Shown: positions 20,121-29,235, numbered from the stretch's first letter. The stretch is 38,700 nt of DNA from Cladosporium sp. IMV 00045 (GCA_001931905.2 MSJI02000762.1:1-38700), one strand, 5' to 3'. The notes: a model not told the origin generated them from the sequence alone. Made by a program: numbers and translations.

Positions 20121-21160
20121 ATGTCAAGCAACGATTCGCCCTTCAAACGCCACTCGCGCGCGCAAGGTATTGCCCTGGTTGATACAGTGCGGTCGGGACC
20201 GTCAGCATCCTCGAAGCTTACCCCTACCCCGCCTCCATCCACGTTCTCGAGAGGAGGCCCGCTCCGTACATCTCGAGTGCTTCACGCCCGACAGACGCCG
20301 TCTTGGATACAGTCCAAGGGGGAGGCGGTCGTACTTCCCGAAGTTGGCAAGGCTCCCTCGCATGTTGAAGAGTCACTAGCCTCTGCTTGGACGGATGGAA
20401 TCGTAGCTCTCACCCCTGAGAATGACGCGTCAAGGAAAACTCCTGAACAGGGGAAGAGCCTATCCACTCTACCTCAACTAGTTGACACAAAGGTTGTACC
20501 AAAGTCAGCTTGGTTGGACTATGTGAATCTGGGCACCCTGGTACAAGGTGGCCGAGAAATGCTGATTTGCTGCTCTCGCAACAACCAACAGCTCTTCATG
20601 CTGAAGGATGTCGGACAGGGTTGGGCCGATCGTATGGTCACGACCGCTGCGCTCGAACATCGCCACATCGCACTGGCAAGTTTTTCTATCGACTCAGAGT
20701 CAACGTCCTACATCGCTTTCCCATACATCCGTCATACGCTCTCGAGCAACGATTTGAAGGTCGATTTCAAGAAATTCGCCTCCGTGCAGAGAGCGCCGAA
20801 AGGTAAGATTTGTTGATGCTTGACGAACTATACAAGTACCTGATCTATAACAGCTCTATCTCCAAACTCGAAAACAATCGCGCTCAGAAGGATTTCCCCG
20901 ATCGAGCAACGGAAAATCGCATAGAAAGCCTCGAGAACCGCTTGGCCCGTGTCGAGGCATCAGTATCTTCGATCTCGAAGTCCCTACAAGCCCTGACGAA
21001 GAACGTCGAGGAGCTCAATATGAGAGCAGAACGGAGTGCTGACGATGCTTACGCAACGATCGCGCTCATTATTGACATTGTGACAAGACAGCTCAACGTC
21101 CACATTACGGAGCGAGATGAGCTTCAGCAGTACCAACAGCGGGGTGAAAGGCAATCCTAG
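20121..21160 (+). CDS. Protein-kinase-N-lobe-like domain followed by a coiled coil; exon junction uncertain
   Basis: Exon 1 opens at the ATG at 20121 and exon 2 ends at the TAG at 21158. Exon 1 has a Pro/Ser-rich head, then WLDYVNLGTLVQGGREMLIC, LFMLKDVGQG and HRHIALASFSIDSESTSYIAF. This resembles a kinase N-lobe, with a possible beta-3 Lys in MLKD and no glycine loop. No HRD, DFG or C-lobe follows. Exon 2 encodes a coiled coil (RIESLENRLARVEASVSSISKSL...NVEEL). The obvious donor GTAAGA at 20803 is phase 1 and does not match the coil frame. A donor at GTGCAG (about 20785) joined to TACAAG/TAC at 20836 keeps the frame. A frameshift is the alternative. Catalytic activity is unlikely; I would call it kinase-derived only tentatively. 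Confidence 0.6.
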
Positions 21161-21244
21161 ATGCCGATGGTGAAGTGTGAGGCTGTAATGGAGTTTACCG
21201 GGTGAATCTGAAGGGAATTTATTGTAATTATGGCCATGTACCTC

Positions 21245-21715
21245 CTACTGCTCAAGACGCTGTCGCCTTGCGACCCGTGCAATTTCCTCGATCCTGTCTG
21301 GGTGCTTCCTGCCGTAGCCACGGTCAACCCAGAGGAGCTCCGTGTCACTTTGCGGCTCGTAAAGCCTTCGCTTCTCTTGAGTCGAGCGACTGTCAAAATA
21401 ATGATCCCATTGCGACACCCTCCTCGCAACACGGCGCAGATTGACGCCTTTGCAAAGCGGGCCTCCCGTCAATGCCACGATGAGTGCAATCCTCACATGT
21501 TCGATCGGGCTGTGTTCTGGATCACAGATCACTTTGTACTCTTTGATTTGCTTGGCGTCCACTTTATCACGAAGGTATTGACGCATTGTGATTAATTCGG
21601 TGAGCTCCTGTCTTTCGCGTCGTTCTTGATTCAGTATAGCCCAGCCCATCTCTCCTCCGTTACATAGATTTTCGTGATGTTCATGTCTGTCGGTGGTGCT
21701 TATCTGTCGTAGCAT
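21245..21715 (-). CDS. Hypothetical charged protein, single exon, 156 aa
   Basis: Starts at the ATG at 21715 (MLRQIST). The frame is open to 21745 but only through a GTG. The protein is rich in Arg, Glu and Gln (NQERRERQELTELITMRQYL), likely helical, with no membrane segment and no domain I recognise. It is divergent from the gene at 22020. The palindromic motif at 21862-21873 is equally far (147-158 bp) from both start codons, which supports a shared promoter and so the reality of both genes. No homology is visible, so it could still be a chance frame. Confidence 0.45.
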   Translation of the reverse strand: MLRQISTTDRHEHHENLCNGGEMGWAILNQERRERQELTELITMRQYLRDKVDAKQIKEYKVICDPEHSPIEHVRIALIVALTGGPLCKGVNLRRVARRVSQWDHYFDSRSTQEKRRLYEPQSDTELLWVDRGYGRKHPDRIEEIARVARRQRLEQ

Positions 21716-21861
21716 TGTTCGGTTAGAGGTCTCATCCGTACACAACGCATCGGAGCAGTCCGAAGTGGTCTTTTAGACAACGAAATACTTGACGTTTGTC
21801 AAGGCTGACGACGATAAAGTCATTTTGTGCTGTTTTTATGGTCATGGAACCGCAGGAGCGA

Positions 21862-21924
21862 GATTCCTGGAACTAAACTTTTGGGCGGCATCAATTCCTC
21901 GATCTTGGTTTCAGATCCAGGAAT
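21862..21924. promoter_or_regulatory. Two palindromic motif copies in a divergent promoter
   Basis: GATTCCTGGAAC at 21862-21873 lies 147-158 bp from both the 21715 (-) and the 22020 (+) start codons. A second copy, GATCCAGGAAT, lies at 21914-21924, 96-106 bp upstream of 22020. Both fit the motif family described in the findings. Confidence 0.5.
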
Positions 21925-22019
21925 AGAATTACTTGCCTCCCTTCGGGCCGATATAACATCACGACACCGACCACTCGCGTACGGAAGAGCAAAAGAATTG
22001 GCTAGCCACCGCGAATACA

Positions 22020-22478
22020 ATGAAGACAGTTCAAAGCGTGCATTTCCCACGCCGAGTCGTAACTGCAGTTTCGCGAAAACCTAGCAGCGCCGAAATGCAC
22101 GAACTTGTTGGCTTTGAAAACCATGCTCAAGCTTGCAGCGATTGTATTGTCGCTAGTCAGTTTCGAGACTTTCCCGATGCACTTTGCAAACGGGGCGAGT
22201 ATCTCGCGAAATGTCTCCTAGATTTGGTGATGGGAGCTCCTAACGGCCACACGTACAGTACAGACTCTCATCGCACACGGTTTACAAGAGTGGAGATCCC
22301 ACGTTCGATGACATATGTCAACCTACTCTACAGGAAGACCAGCGCCAAGCAGACATCACACGCCGCAGGAAAGTCCTGCATCCGCAGTCAGGGAGGAAAG
22401 TTATGGGCGAAAACAGGTGGTTCTAGGTTTACAGTAGTGTATCGGACTCGTGCAACAGAGTACTTGAGAAGATCTTAG
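22020..22478 (+). CDS. Small protein with Cys-rich block and FPDALCKRGEYLAK-type motif, 152 aa
   Basis: Single exon from the ATG at 22020. The core reads HAQACSDC...FPDALCKRGEYLAKCLLDLV...YSTDSHRTRFTRVEIP. I associate this C-x2-C...LC-x-R-G-x-x-L-A...VEIP arrangement with small unnamed proteins of Dothideomycetes; no function is known to me. The four Cys/His positions could bind a metal. It has no signal peptide. The C-terminal third (KSCIRSQGGKLWAKTGG) looks less constrained and could be frame-shifted or non-conserved. It shares a divergent promoter with the gene at 21715. Confidence 0.55.
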   Translation: MKTVQSVHFPRRVVTAVSRKPSSAEMHELVGFENHAQACSDCIVASQFRDFPDALCKRGEYLAKCLLDLVMGAPNGHTYSTDSHRTRFTRVEIPRSMTYVNLLYRKTSAKQTSHAAGKSCIRSQGGKLWAKTGGSRFTVVYRTRATEYLRRS

Positions 22479-22649
22479 AAAGTGTAGATAAATATATGAG
22501 AGACATCTACTTCCAGCATGAATGGCTCCCACTTGCAGTGATTGCGGTATCAGAAAACGTAACGTTAACGTGCTATGAGGAAATGCATCAGTTGTGCCTT
22601 GAGGCAGAAGAACGTTTGGACAGCACCATCACCTGTTACGACCTGGCGT

Positions 22650-22701
22650 CAGCCCTGAATGTCAGCCCTGAATGCCAGCCTTGGATGCCAGCCTTGGATG
22701 C
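22650..22701. repeat. 13-bp tandem repeat, four units
   Basis: CAGCCCTGAATGT, CAGCCCTGAATGC, then CAGCCTTGGATGC twice. The second pair differs from the first by transitions (C to T, A to G). It is followed directly by a palindromic-motif copy at 22714-22733. Confidence 0.85.
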
Positions 22702-22713
22702 CCTGTCCCAAAA

Positions 22714-22733
22714 CCTGGAATGCTTTCCTGGAT
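22714..22733. promoter_or_regulatory. Palindromic motif copy upstream of the small secreted protein
   Basis: CCTGGAATGC followed by TTTCCTGGAT lies 150-169 bp upstream of the ATG at 22883. Half-sites are present rather than a perfect inverted repeat. Confidence 0.35.
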
Positions 22734-22882
22734 GTGGTTCTCGTTAGACACCCAAGCGAAGAAAATGCTTGCATGGGAGCAGAGCCGCGAGACGCTTTTG
22801 CGGTTTTCCTTTTGTTTACGTCAACATCATTCATCTCAGGAACATTCCATCCAAACATCACAACAGTCGCTTACAAGATAAC

Positions 22883-23492
22883 ATGTTTCGCAAAATTACT
22901 CTTCTCCTTTCCACCTCGGTCATGGCCGCACTAGGCATGCCTAGCATATCGACCGACCACAGTCTGCCCTGCCAGACATACCCCGTCAGTACCCTTGTCG
23001 CAGGGGAAAAATTGCAGTTTCAGTGAGTGCTGTCTGGTCTTACATCCTTTGAGACCTTACCTGATATTTTCTACAGGCTAATCGGCAGTCATGAAAAGAG
23101 CTGCCGAGTTGTCGTCGCTTTCAGCGACCCGAAGTTTCTTCCAGTGTCTCTACTTGCCGTTCCAAAGGACTGTTCTGGATACCAGATGGCAACCTTGCGC
23201 TTGCCGGAATCGCTCCCAGATGGCTATGCATCGATCCAATGGTAGGTGTCATTGTCCTCGGTGCCCTGATTGTCTAGATCTGACCGTCTCCAGGCAATGT
23301 GAGGGAGAGTTCACGACATCCTGCAATGTCCTTAACATCGTGGGCGGATGTAACGATCCAGAGGCCTTTGCCAGTGAGCGTGAGGGCATGAGGATGAGGG
23401 TGGAGTGCTATGAAGATGATTCGCACCACAAGCGGGATCCTGGATCCAGGAATCTACTGCAGACTCTGCACATCAACAGCACTGTGGCTTGA
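22883..23492 (+). CDS. Small secreted Cys-containing protein (effector-like), 3 exons, 167 aa
   Basis: Exons are 22883-23022, 23077-23241 and 23294-23492; introns of 54 and 52 bp join phases 2 and 2. The signal peptide is MFRKITLLLSTSVMAALG. The mature part has conserved-looking text, LVAGEKLQFQLIG, CRVVVAFSDPKFLPVSLLAVPKDCSGYQ, LPDGYASIQWQCEG and TTSCNVLNIVGGC, with eight cysteines that could form disulfides. I associate this type with small secreted proteins of Dothideomycetes of unknown role. Its size, secretion and cysteine content fit an apoplastic effector or wall protein; that is an inference. The C-terminal 30 residues include a stretch encoded by the palindromic motif at 23435-23454, which may be an insertion into the coding end. 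Confidence 0.8.
23435..23454. promoter_or_regulatory. Palindromic motif copy inside a coding exon, upstream of the next gene
   Basis: GGATCCTGGATCCAGGAATC lies in the last exon of the secreted protein and 135-154 bp upstream of the ATG at 23589. Location in an exon shows the motif can sit in coding DNA, yet the distance to the next start is the usual one. Confidence 0.45.
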
Positions 23493-23588
23493 AAGATTGG
23501 TGTATATCTAGAGGGCCTCCCTAGGTGGTCGATTGTCTTGAGTGTGTAATAATTTCCGTAAACATCTTTCACTTGCATTTCCACAAAC

Positions 23589-23906
23589 ATGTGTGACGAT
23601 AAATTTATCAATGCCCATGATCTTGAAAAGCTGCTGTCTGTTCTCGAACATCACTTCAGCGAAGCCAACAGACGTCTTGATCGGATAGAGCAAATGATCT
23701 GCGAGCGGACCTCGGGCACCGGCCAGAGCAAGCGCGCCGACGTGAGACGATGGACATCGTCTGTTGCTACAAAGGTTGGAATAAAACTTCTACGCACTTT
23801 GGCGAAGGAGGCAGTTCCCAAAAACGGTAGGCAGCGTCAGCGGTTGTCGGCCCGTCACAAGTGGAGACTGATTGACATAAGCAGGAGCACTTTTAGATTT
23901 TCTTGA
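23589..23906 (+). CDS. Small basic protein with short coiled coil, 105 aa
   Basis: Opens at the ATG at 23589 (context AACATGTG). The N-terminal half is a helix with heptad character (LEKLLSVLEHHFSEANRRLDRIEQMI). The C-terminal half is very basic (KNGRQRQRLSARHKWRL). No domain is recognised. It could be a DNA- or RNA-contacting protein or a chance frame. The palindromic motif 135-154 bp upstream is modest support for a real promoter. Confidence 0.4.
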   Translation: MCDDKFINAHDLEKLLSVLEHHFSEANRRLDRIEQMICERTSGTGQSKRADVRRWTSSVATKVGIKLLRTLAKEAVPKNGRQRQRLSARHKWRLIDISRSTFRFS

Positions 23907-24129
23907 GACGTGCAAGATTGAAAGTCTGGCTAAATAGGCGTGCTGTTGCATACTTTGGGTTTATAGAAATTTGAATCGACATTACCAGCGTATTTCGAAG
24001 CAAGATCCCTGTTTTACCTCTGTGTTCAGATGATAACCTCACCTAAATTCAGGACTTCCAGCGATGCAAGAAGTCCCGCAAGGGCGGAATCAGAATGTAT
24101 TGATAATCAAGATATATAAAATCGAAGCT

Positions 24130-24987
24130 TCAATCACGTCCCTCGCACGCTTCCATGATCTTATTCGAGACCCACATCGGCTTCCAAGCCACGTCAACAC
24201 AGTTGAGAGCCAGAGGACGCGAGAAGGACTCTACCCACTCAAGTAGCGGATGATCATGCATGTTTCCGAGAGTGGAGATGTGAAGGATCGTGTTATCCCA
24301 CTGAACCAAAGAATATCCATCCTGTTCTCCAACCACATTTGCATACTCGAATTGACACTCGCGTTTCACATCGTCTTCGTAGCCCTCCAGAATGTCGAGA
24401 GGCTCCCAAGTAAGCTTCCACGAGACCCTAGAAAAGCCTTCACCAACGGACTGAGAGTGAGACACATAATCCAGCAAGCGGACGTTATGCAGATACCGAC
24501 TGTGCAAATCAGCGTCGAGAATCGTCGAGTCAGTCCATCGGACCAGACATTGGTCGCCATCGATACGGACCACAGTTTCGAACTCGAACTCAATATCCTC
24601 GAGGCAAGCGTCTGGCGCAATTCCAGCGAAGTCTTGCTCATCATTGGCATGATCACTGTCTTCATCGAGAATCGTGGATTCTTGACTTGAGCAGGGCGAT
24701 GGGCGACTCGTAATTTCACGATGGGTTTGACGCGAGGCTTTGTGTGCGTCGGTTGTCTTGATTGTTGCTCGGATGCCGTCCAGGGTTGATGTCATGGAAT
24801 GTTCAACATGGTCCTGGGTTTTGCTTGAGACGGAGTGGTCGGAAGAAGGCGGTCCCGCAACAAAGTGACAGGACTTTCCGCGCCAGGGAGACTCGCGCTG
24901 GACCTTCGATTCGCCATCAGTCGTGCTTCGATCGTAGCAACTCTCACGACTCGGACGACGAACGCGCCGCGTAGAGACTTTGGGCAT
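24130..24987 (-). CDS. Protein with two tandem chromo-like repeats, 285 aa
   Basis: Single exon from the ATG at 24987. The head is basic (PKVSTRRVRRPSR), followed by a disordered, acidic linker. Two copies of a unit of about 70 residues follow: A (134-204) with EFETVVRIDGDQCLVRW-TDSTIL ... LLDYV ... VSWKLTWEP, and B (213-282) with EYANVVGEQDGYSLVQW-DNTIL ... LLEWV ... VAWKPMWVS. Shared positions are [FY]-x-x-V-V-x4-[DG]-x3-L-V-x-W-x-x-T-I-L and V-x-W-K-x-x-W. The strand-Trp pattern recalls chromo domains, where aromatic residues cage methyl-lysine, but I cannot place a full cage. The basic head suggests a nuclear location. The internal duplication is plain from the sequence; the chromo relationship is an inference. 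Confidence 0.7.
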   Translation of the reverse strand: MPKVSTRRVRRPSRESCYDRSTTDGESKVQRESPWRGKSCHFVAGPPSSDHSVSSKTQDHVEHSMTSTLDGIRATIKTTDAHKASRQTHREITSRPSPCSSQESTILDEDSDHANDEQDFAGIAPDACLEDIEFEFETVVRIDGDQCLVRWTDSTILDADLHSRYLHNVRLLDYVSHSQSVGEGFSRVSWKLTWEPLDILEGYEDDVKRECQFEYANVVGEQDGYSLVQWDNTILHISTLGNMHDHPLLEWVESFSRPLALNCVDVAWKPMWVSNKIMEACEGRD

Positions 24988-25432
24988 GGTAGCTGAGGCG
25001 TTGACAGGAAGCTCTAGAGCGTCACGGTAGGATGGAGGGGAAAGTCAAAGATATGCAGTGAAGAGAAGGGAAGAAGATGGAATGGGGGATCACACGATCT
25101 TTATACACGGCATCGCCTGTTGGCTTGAAGAGCTTGGCGGAAACCATAGGCTATGGGAAGCCGTCCAACGGAGCTGAACGACATGTTCGAGGCTCCGGAA
25201 TATCATGTGCTCGACCCTCTGCGACGCACTGTGGCGCAAGATAAGATCGGTTGGATGCGGGAGCTTGCGTTGACTGTGTGTTGGACAGGGGTGTCTCGCT
25301 GCGTGCTTCCCACGCCCAACCAATTCCTGGAATGACCCCGACTGAAAATTGACCATCTCATTTTGCAAACACCTCTCAGCGTCCTCGCCGAGCCGTTGCC
25401 GAGAATCGTACGGCAGCCAACACAGTCATCCA
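24988..25432. other. Intergenic region with one palindromic motif (ATTCCTGGAAT, 25323-25333)
   Basis: Holds the promoter of the chromo-like gene; the motif is 336 bp upstream of its start, outside the usual distance band. No gene seen. Confidence 0.45.
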
Positions 25433-26005
25433 TCATGCCGTTGGAAGCCTTTCCCCTATGACGAGAAGCTTTCCGTCTGCGCCGCAGTACGAGCAAACGC
25501 AAGGGTTCTCCTGAGATCCAGTCGAGAGTTGTTGTAAGACCCGCGCGAGACAGGCGACCCTGAGCCCGCTGCCATTCGTTGAGCGCAATGTGATCAAGGG
25601 TACATCGTCCAGTTCCACACAATTGCAAAGGCGATAGATTCTCAGCGAACTAGGCGCAGGCTGCGCCAACAGCGTTCGACGTAGAAAGCGGCTGTTCTGG
25701 ATCAGCGCCAACTGTCTGCGCCTACGAGGACTCCAAAGGATATGCAGCACCACTTGAGGCCTGCCCTTGCTCTGCCGTATGTCAGCGACAGTGCAGAACT
25801 TTGACAGCCAGTTGGGCAGCAATGGCTTTGCCCGTTCCTGATCGCGATGGAAGAGCTTGATAGCCAGTCGTGGCGAAGCAGTGATTGACAATGAAAAGTG
25901 CTTGCACACTTTCCTTGACGAGAGGAGGTCATTGGTGTCAAGTCGTTCGAAGATCAATTGAAGCAGCTCCGGCGTTTGGAAGACTCGATAGGTTTGCTCG
26001 AACAT
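25433..26005 (-). CDS. F-box protein, single exon, about 190 aa
   Basis: The F-box is at the N-terminus: VFQTPELLQLIFERLDTNDLLSSRKVCKHFSLSITASPRL, with the conserved Pro-Glu-Leu-Leu start and the L-x-x-x-R-x-V-C-K turn. F-box proteins bind Skp1 and bring substrates to SCF ubiquitin ligases. The C-terminal part is Arg-rich (SPRRRRQL) and ends with a small Cys cluster (CVCSYCGADGK), with no repeat-type substrate domain seen. I chose the ATG at 26005 (MFEQTYRVFQTPELL), because similar short fungal F-box proteins start just before this block; the ATG at 26050 is in frame and possible. No palindromic motif is found in its upstream 200 bp. Confidence 0.72.
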   Translation of the reverse strand: MFEQTYRVFQTPELLQLIFERLDTNDLLSSRKVCKHFSLSITASPRLAIKLFHRDQERAKPLLPNWLSKFCTVADIRQSKGRPQVVLHILWSPRRRRQLALIQNSRFLRRTLLAQPAPSSLRIYRLCNCVELDDVPLITLRSTNGSGLRVACLARVLQQLSTGSQENPCVCSYCGADGKLLVIGERLPTA

Positions 26006-26050
26006 TCTGTGCTGAAGAATGCTGAGCAAACATGCGAATGGGCTCCGCAT

Positions 26051-26533
26051 CACCTATTTATGCCCCTTCACCCACGTTCCAGCCAAGACTCAACGCATGG
26101 GACAGTCCAAAGAGTGATCGACTTGCTCCAGTGTAGCCACGTCCCACAGAGTCAACATCAACGCTGCACAGGTGGCTCACTGCGGTTGGGTGGCATCGTT
26201 AGAATGATGAGACTTGGCGCTTCCAATGGACGTTGCTTGCATGCTCGCGAGCACGAACAAGGGGAACGGTTGGATACGACGGCTCCCGAGCTGGCAATCA
26301 CTAACAGCCGCATGCACTGCCTTGCTTGGTCGTCCGCCACCAACATCACAGCAACCCAGGTACCGGAGGTTCTTGCTCCGACGTGACGATAGCACAAGTA
26401 TAAGGTCGAGCTGTGTCTTGCAAGTTGGGGAGACAAGTCCCAACTTCACCATTCACAAATTTCCCTTTCGTCCACCTCCAACACGTTCTGCAGGGCGACT
26501 GCAGATTACCGTGCTGGCCACCAGACGACTACT
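26051..26533. other. Divergent intergenic region
   Basis: About 480 bp between the F-box gene (-) and the gene at 26534 (+). Overlapping frames on both strands lack domains. No palindromic TTCC-GGAA motif is visible, in contrast to most other intergenic regions to the right of 16 kb. Confidence 0.4.
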
Positions 26534-27763
26534 ATGGCGGCTCAGTCAGCCACCAATCCTTTTCCTTGCGACAGCCATTCGTTCGCTTCAACTTCAAGTG
26601 CGGAACTCAGCGATGTGCCTTACACCGTGGATGCATCGACCCAGAATCTGCTGCAAAGCGATGATGAGACGAAAGCTCTATCAAACTGGCTTGACGACTC
26701 GCTTGCATTGAGCGCCTTTTTCACTGCGTCGCAGTGTCCTTACAAGCTTTGGCAGAGCTCGAACTGTCCCTCATTGTCAACGCATGATCTCGTCGACCAG
26801 GTCCTTGACAAGAAGCGCTTGCGAAGGACAATAGCTCTCCAGCTTGGAGCTGACATTGCCAAACACTGCGTTCCCGCTGTCGCGAACATTCTGCATAGCT
26901 TAGGCCACCAATGCCTTTGTCGACAAAAAGCTCAGGACAATACCATGCAAGTCGCAGATTGGCTACGTCAGCAGGTGGACTTTGCCGTTCCTGAGTACCT
27001 GTGGCATGCGGGTAGAACGCCGTTCGCGAAGGCTAACTACCTGATGGCGCTGGTGGAAGAAGTCTTTCGAACTTTGCCGATATCTTGGAGTGATGCAATA
27101 GTTTTCGCCGAGGATGGCGAGACACTGAGTCACGCACTGGATTGCATCACGCAAGCCGCTCTGAGTGCGAAGGTCGAGCCTGAAGCTGTCCTTGGTGCTT
27201 GGGCGTCCAAAAACGTTATACCAGCCGCCAGAATCTCAATGCAACAAAACAGCCAGCCGGATAATGGAACGCCAGTCTTACAAGCCAGTCGAAACGATGA
27301 CGAAATCATGCTGTCGCCGCCAGACTCTGAACAAGACGCAAGCCCAGGTTGGTAACGCGCTCAATCCCAGGCTGACATAGAACTAACAACGGTAGTTGAC
27401 ATGTCGAAGTTGAGCGACAATGATGCAAGCTTCATTGTTGGGGGGAGCTCAAGCGACCGTGACCGAGCTCACAGGCCAGAAGAGTTGACGAAATCCAAGG
27501 CTGTCCACGGTATGTTGTATCAGCGCATCGATATGAACCCAGGCTGACATTTACAAGATTTACCATTCACATTCAACGATTCGGACATGCCAGATGTCAG
27601 AAAGTCGCGCGCACTGGCGCCCAATTACGACATGAAGCGACATCCCGTGGATGACTCGCTTGGTGATATCGACACCATTTCACGGAAACGGAAGCGGGGC
27701 AATCATGATGGAGAGTGTTCTGTCTCAAAACGCAGAAACTCGTCCATCATCATTGATGACTGA
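26534..27763 (+). CDS. Uncharacterised nuclear-signal protein, 3 exons, 377 aa
   Basis: Exons are 26534-27347, 27396-27509 and 27558-27763; both introns are exactly 48 bp. The protein is helical through residues 45-230 (WLDDSLALSAFF, DQVLDKKRLRRTIALQLGADIAKHC, DWLRQQVDFAVPEYLWHAGRTPFAKANYLMALVEEVF) and disordered after that. It ends with acidic stretches, a basic nuclear-type signal (SRKRKRGN...SKRRN) and a terminal SIIIDD that resembles a SUMO-interacting motif. No family is recognised. Together the nuclear signal and SIM-like end suggest a nuclear protein, by inference only. The introns share a 13-base block (see findings). Confidence 0.7.
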
Positions 27764-28399
27764 ATGCTCCTTTGAAAGCGTGTTCTTAGGTTACCTCAAG
27801 AGAGCATCAAACATGACAGATGGAGTCCGCGGTACGTTGGCGGGTTGGCGGGCCTCTCCACATAGGTAAACTCGGCTTGAGCAAGGGTACTGGCAGACAG
27901 AAAGTATGGATTTAATTCAAGCGCGTTGTATCGGCCTTAGGGCAGAACAGTGCTCCAGTGTCACCTGCTGGACCACAAAAGTTAGCTTCAGTAGATAAAA
28001 CATGATAATCCTACCAAAACTAGGGTATTCTAGATTGGCCCGTCCCCGCAAACACTCACGCCGTGGGCTCCTCGGGTTTTGGGCATCCTGGTTCGTCCTC
28101 GGCTTTGATTGCAGGCACTGAGGTAGGCACGGCCATGATGATCTTGTGTTGCATCTCCAAGGGCAGCTTCGACAGTATTGAGTGCATAATGTGGCTCGCC
28201 ATTGATCAGCAGTCAAGAACGCTTGCCCCCCGTAGACGACCACATTCCTGGAACCCGGAATGTGGTCCACGGGCAAGTGTCAGATTCGGAGATACGCACC
28301 AAAGCGTCAGCCTACAAAAACATCATGACTGTTGCGCTACGCTCATCGCGACATACAATTTTCTAACAGTAGCTCACTCACACAGCTCCAATCTCCACC
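27764..28399. other. Intergenic region with hairpin-forming palindromic motif
   Basis: Frames on both strands (27917-28276 -, 28063-28425 +) show no domains and oppose each other, so I call no gene. The hairpin at 28240-28265 is listed separately. Confidence 0.45.
28240..28265. promoter_or_regulatory. Extended palindromic motif (9-bp arms) upstream of 2EXR gene
   Basis: Arms CCACATTCC (28240-28248) and GGAATGTGG (28257-28265) are perfect inverted repeats around TGGAACCC. This is the strongest hairpin of the motif family and lies 135-160 bp upstream of the ATG at 28400. Confidence 0.55.
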
Positions 28400-29221
28400 A
28401 TGTTGTGCAAGCGTCATCACAATGAGATCGGTCGCGACGAGACGCCCTGCACCAAAAGGGTTTGCCGGAAGAAGAACTTCTTGGATCTTCCTCGGGAACT
28501 CCGTGACCTGATCTACGAGTCCAGTCTGGTATCTACCCTGACTATCGATGTTTGCCGGCTCGCAACATCGCCGTCCAACATAAAGAAGCTTGGGATCTCA
28601 ACGGCGCTTCTCCGCGTCTCGAAACAAATTCATCGCGAAGGAGTCGAGGTCATGTACGGCCTCAACACGTTCGAGACAAACATTCTTCTTGATCCGAGGG
28701 TGGCACACTCCTTCCGCCTCCATCAGCTCGAGCCACAAAACCTTGGCAAAGGGCTGAACTTCACCAATCCAATGATCCGGAACATCAAACGCCTCATCAT
28801 CCGGCTCGAGTTCAACAACATCTCGCATTGGCCAAGCCAAGACCCATCGTTTCCCTCAGACGTACTTCAGGCATTTATCCTGGGCGGCCATCTTGACTTG
28901 ATCGTTTTGAAGCCCAGGTGCATTTCATCCTATGTCGACAGTCCACATTTCTTCGATGCCAGACTGGCGATGGCCAATGCTGCTCTTGTCATAGCAAGAG
29001 GGTCATTATTTGCGGCTCACCTTTTGTCCTGCGTTGCCGTCAGCAGCGGTAAAACACACGTTGTATATACACCCCAATCCCACGGATCTTTCCAATTTCT
29101 CGACTTCCCCTGGACACATTTGGATCCTCAACCTGCGGACAACGCTGTAGAGGTGCTGTGTCACGTACCATCTCGCTTTGGATCGACTGGACAGATGAAG
29201 TTGGCAGGGTCGACGGGTTGA
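28400..29221 (+). CDS. 2EXR/F-box-like protein, single exon, 273 aa
   Basis: From the ATG at 28400 (context ACCATGT). A basic, Cys-containing head precedes FLDLPRELRDLIYESSL, followed by ALLRVSKQIHREGVEVMYGLNTF. This is the L-P-x-E-[LI]-R-x-x-I-Y...[LI]-x-x-x-[SC]-[KR]-Q-I-x-x-E...[LF]-Y-x-x-N-x-[FY] signature of fungal 2EXR/F-box-like proteins, an expanded group of unknown biochemical role. The remainder is globular without known motifs. A related gene lies at 31451-32338, so the two may be products of an old duplication or members of a large family. Confidence 0.75.
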   Translation: MLCKRHHNEIGRDETPCTKRVCRKKNFLDLPRELRDLIYESSLVSTLTIDVCRLATSPSNIKKLGISTALLRVSKQIHREGVEVMYGLNTFETNILLDPRVAHSFRLHQLEPQNLGKGLNFTNPMIRNIKRLIIRLEFNNISHWPSQDPSFPSDVLQAFILGGHLDLIVLKPRCISSYVDSPHFFDARLAMANAALVIARGSLFAAHLLSCVAVSSGKTHVVYTPQSHGSFQFLDFPWTHLDPQPADNAVEVLCHVPSRFGSTGQMKLAGSTG

Positions 29222-29235
29222 ATGTGGTTCATTGC

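Noticed and set aside
27917..28425. Opposed frames in the intergenic region before the 2EXR gene
   Set aside because: Mutually antisense, without motifs or splice support.
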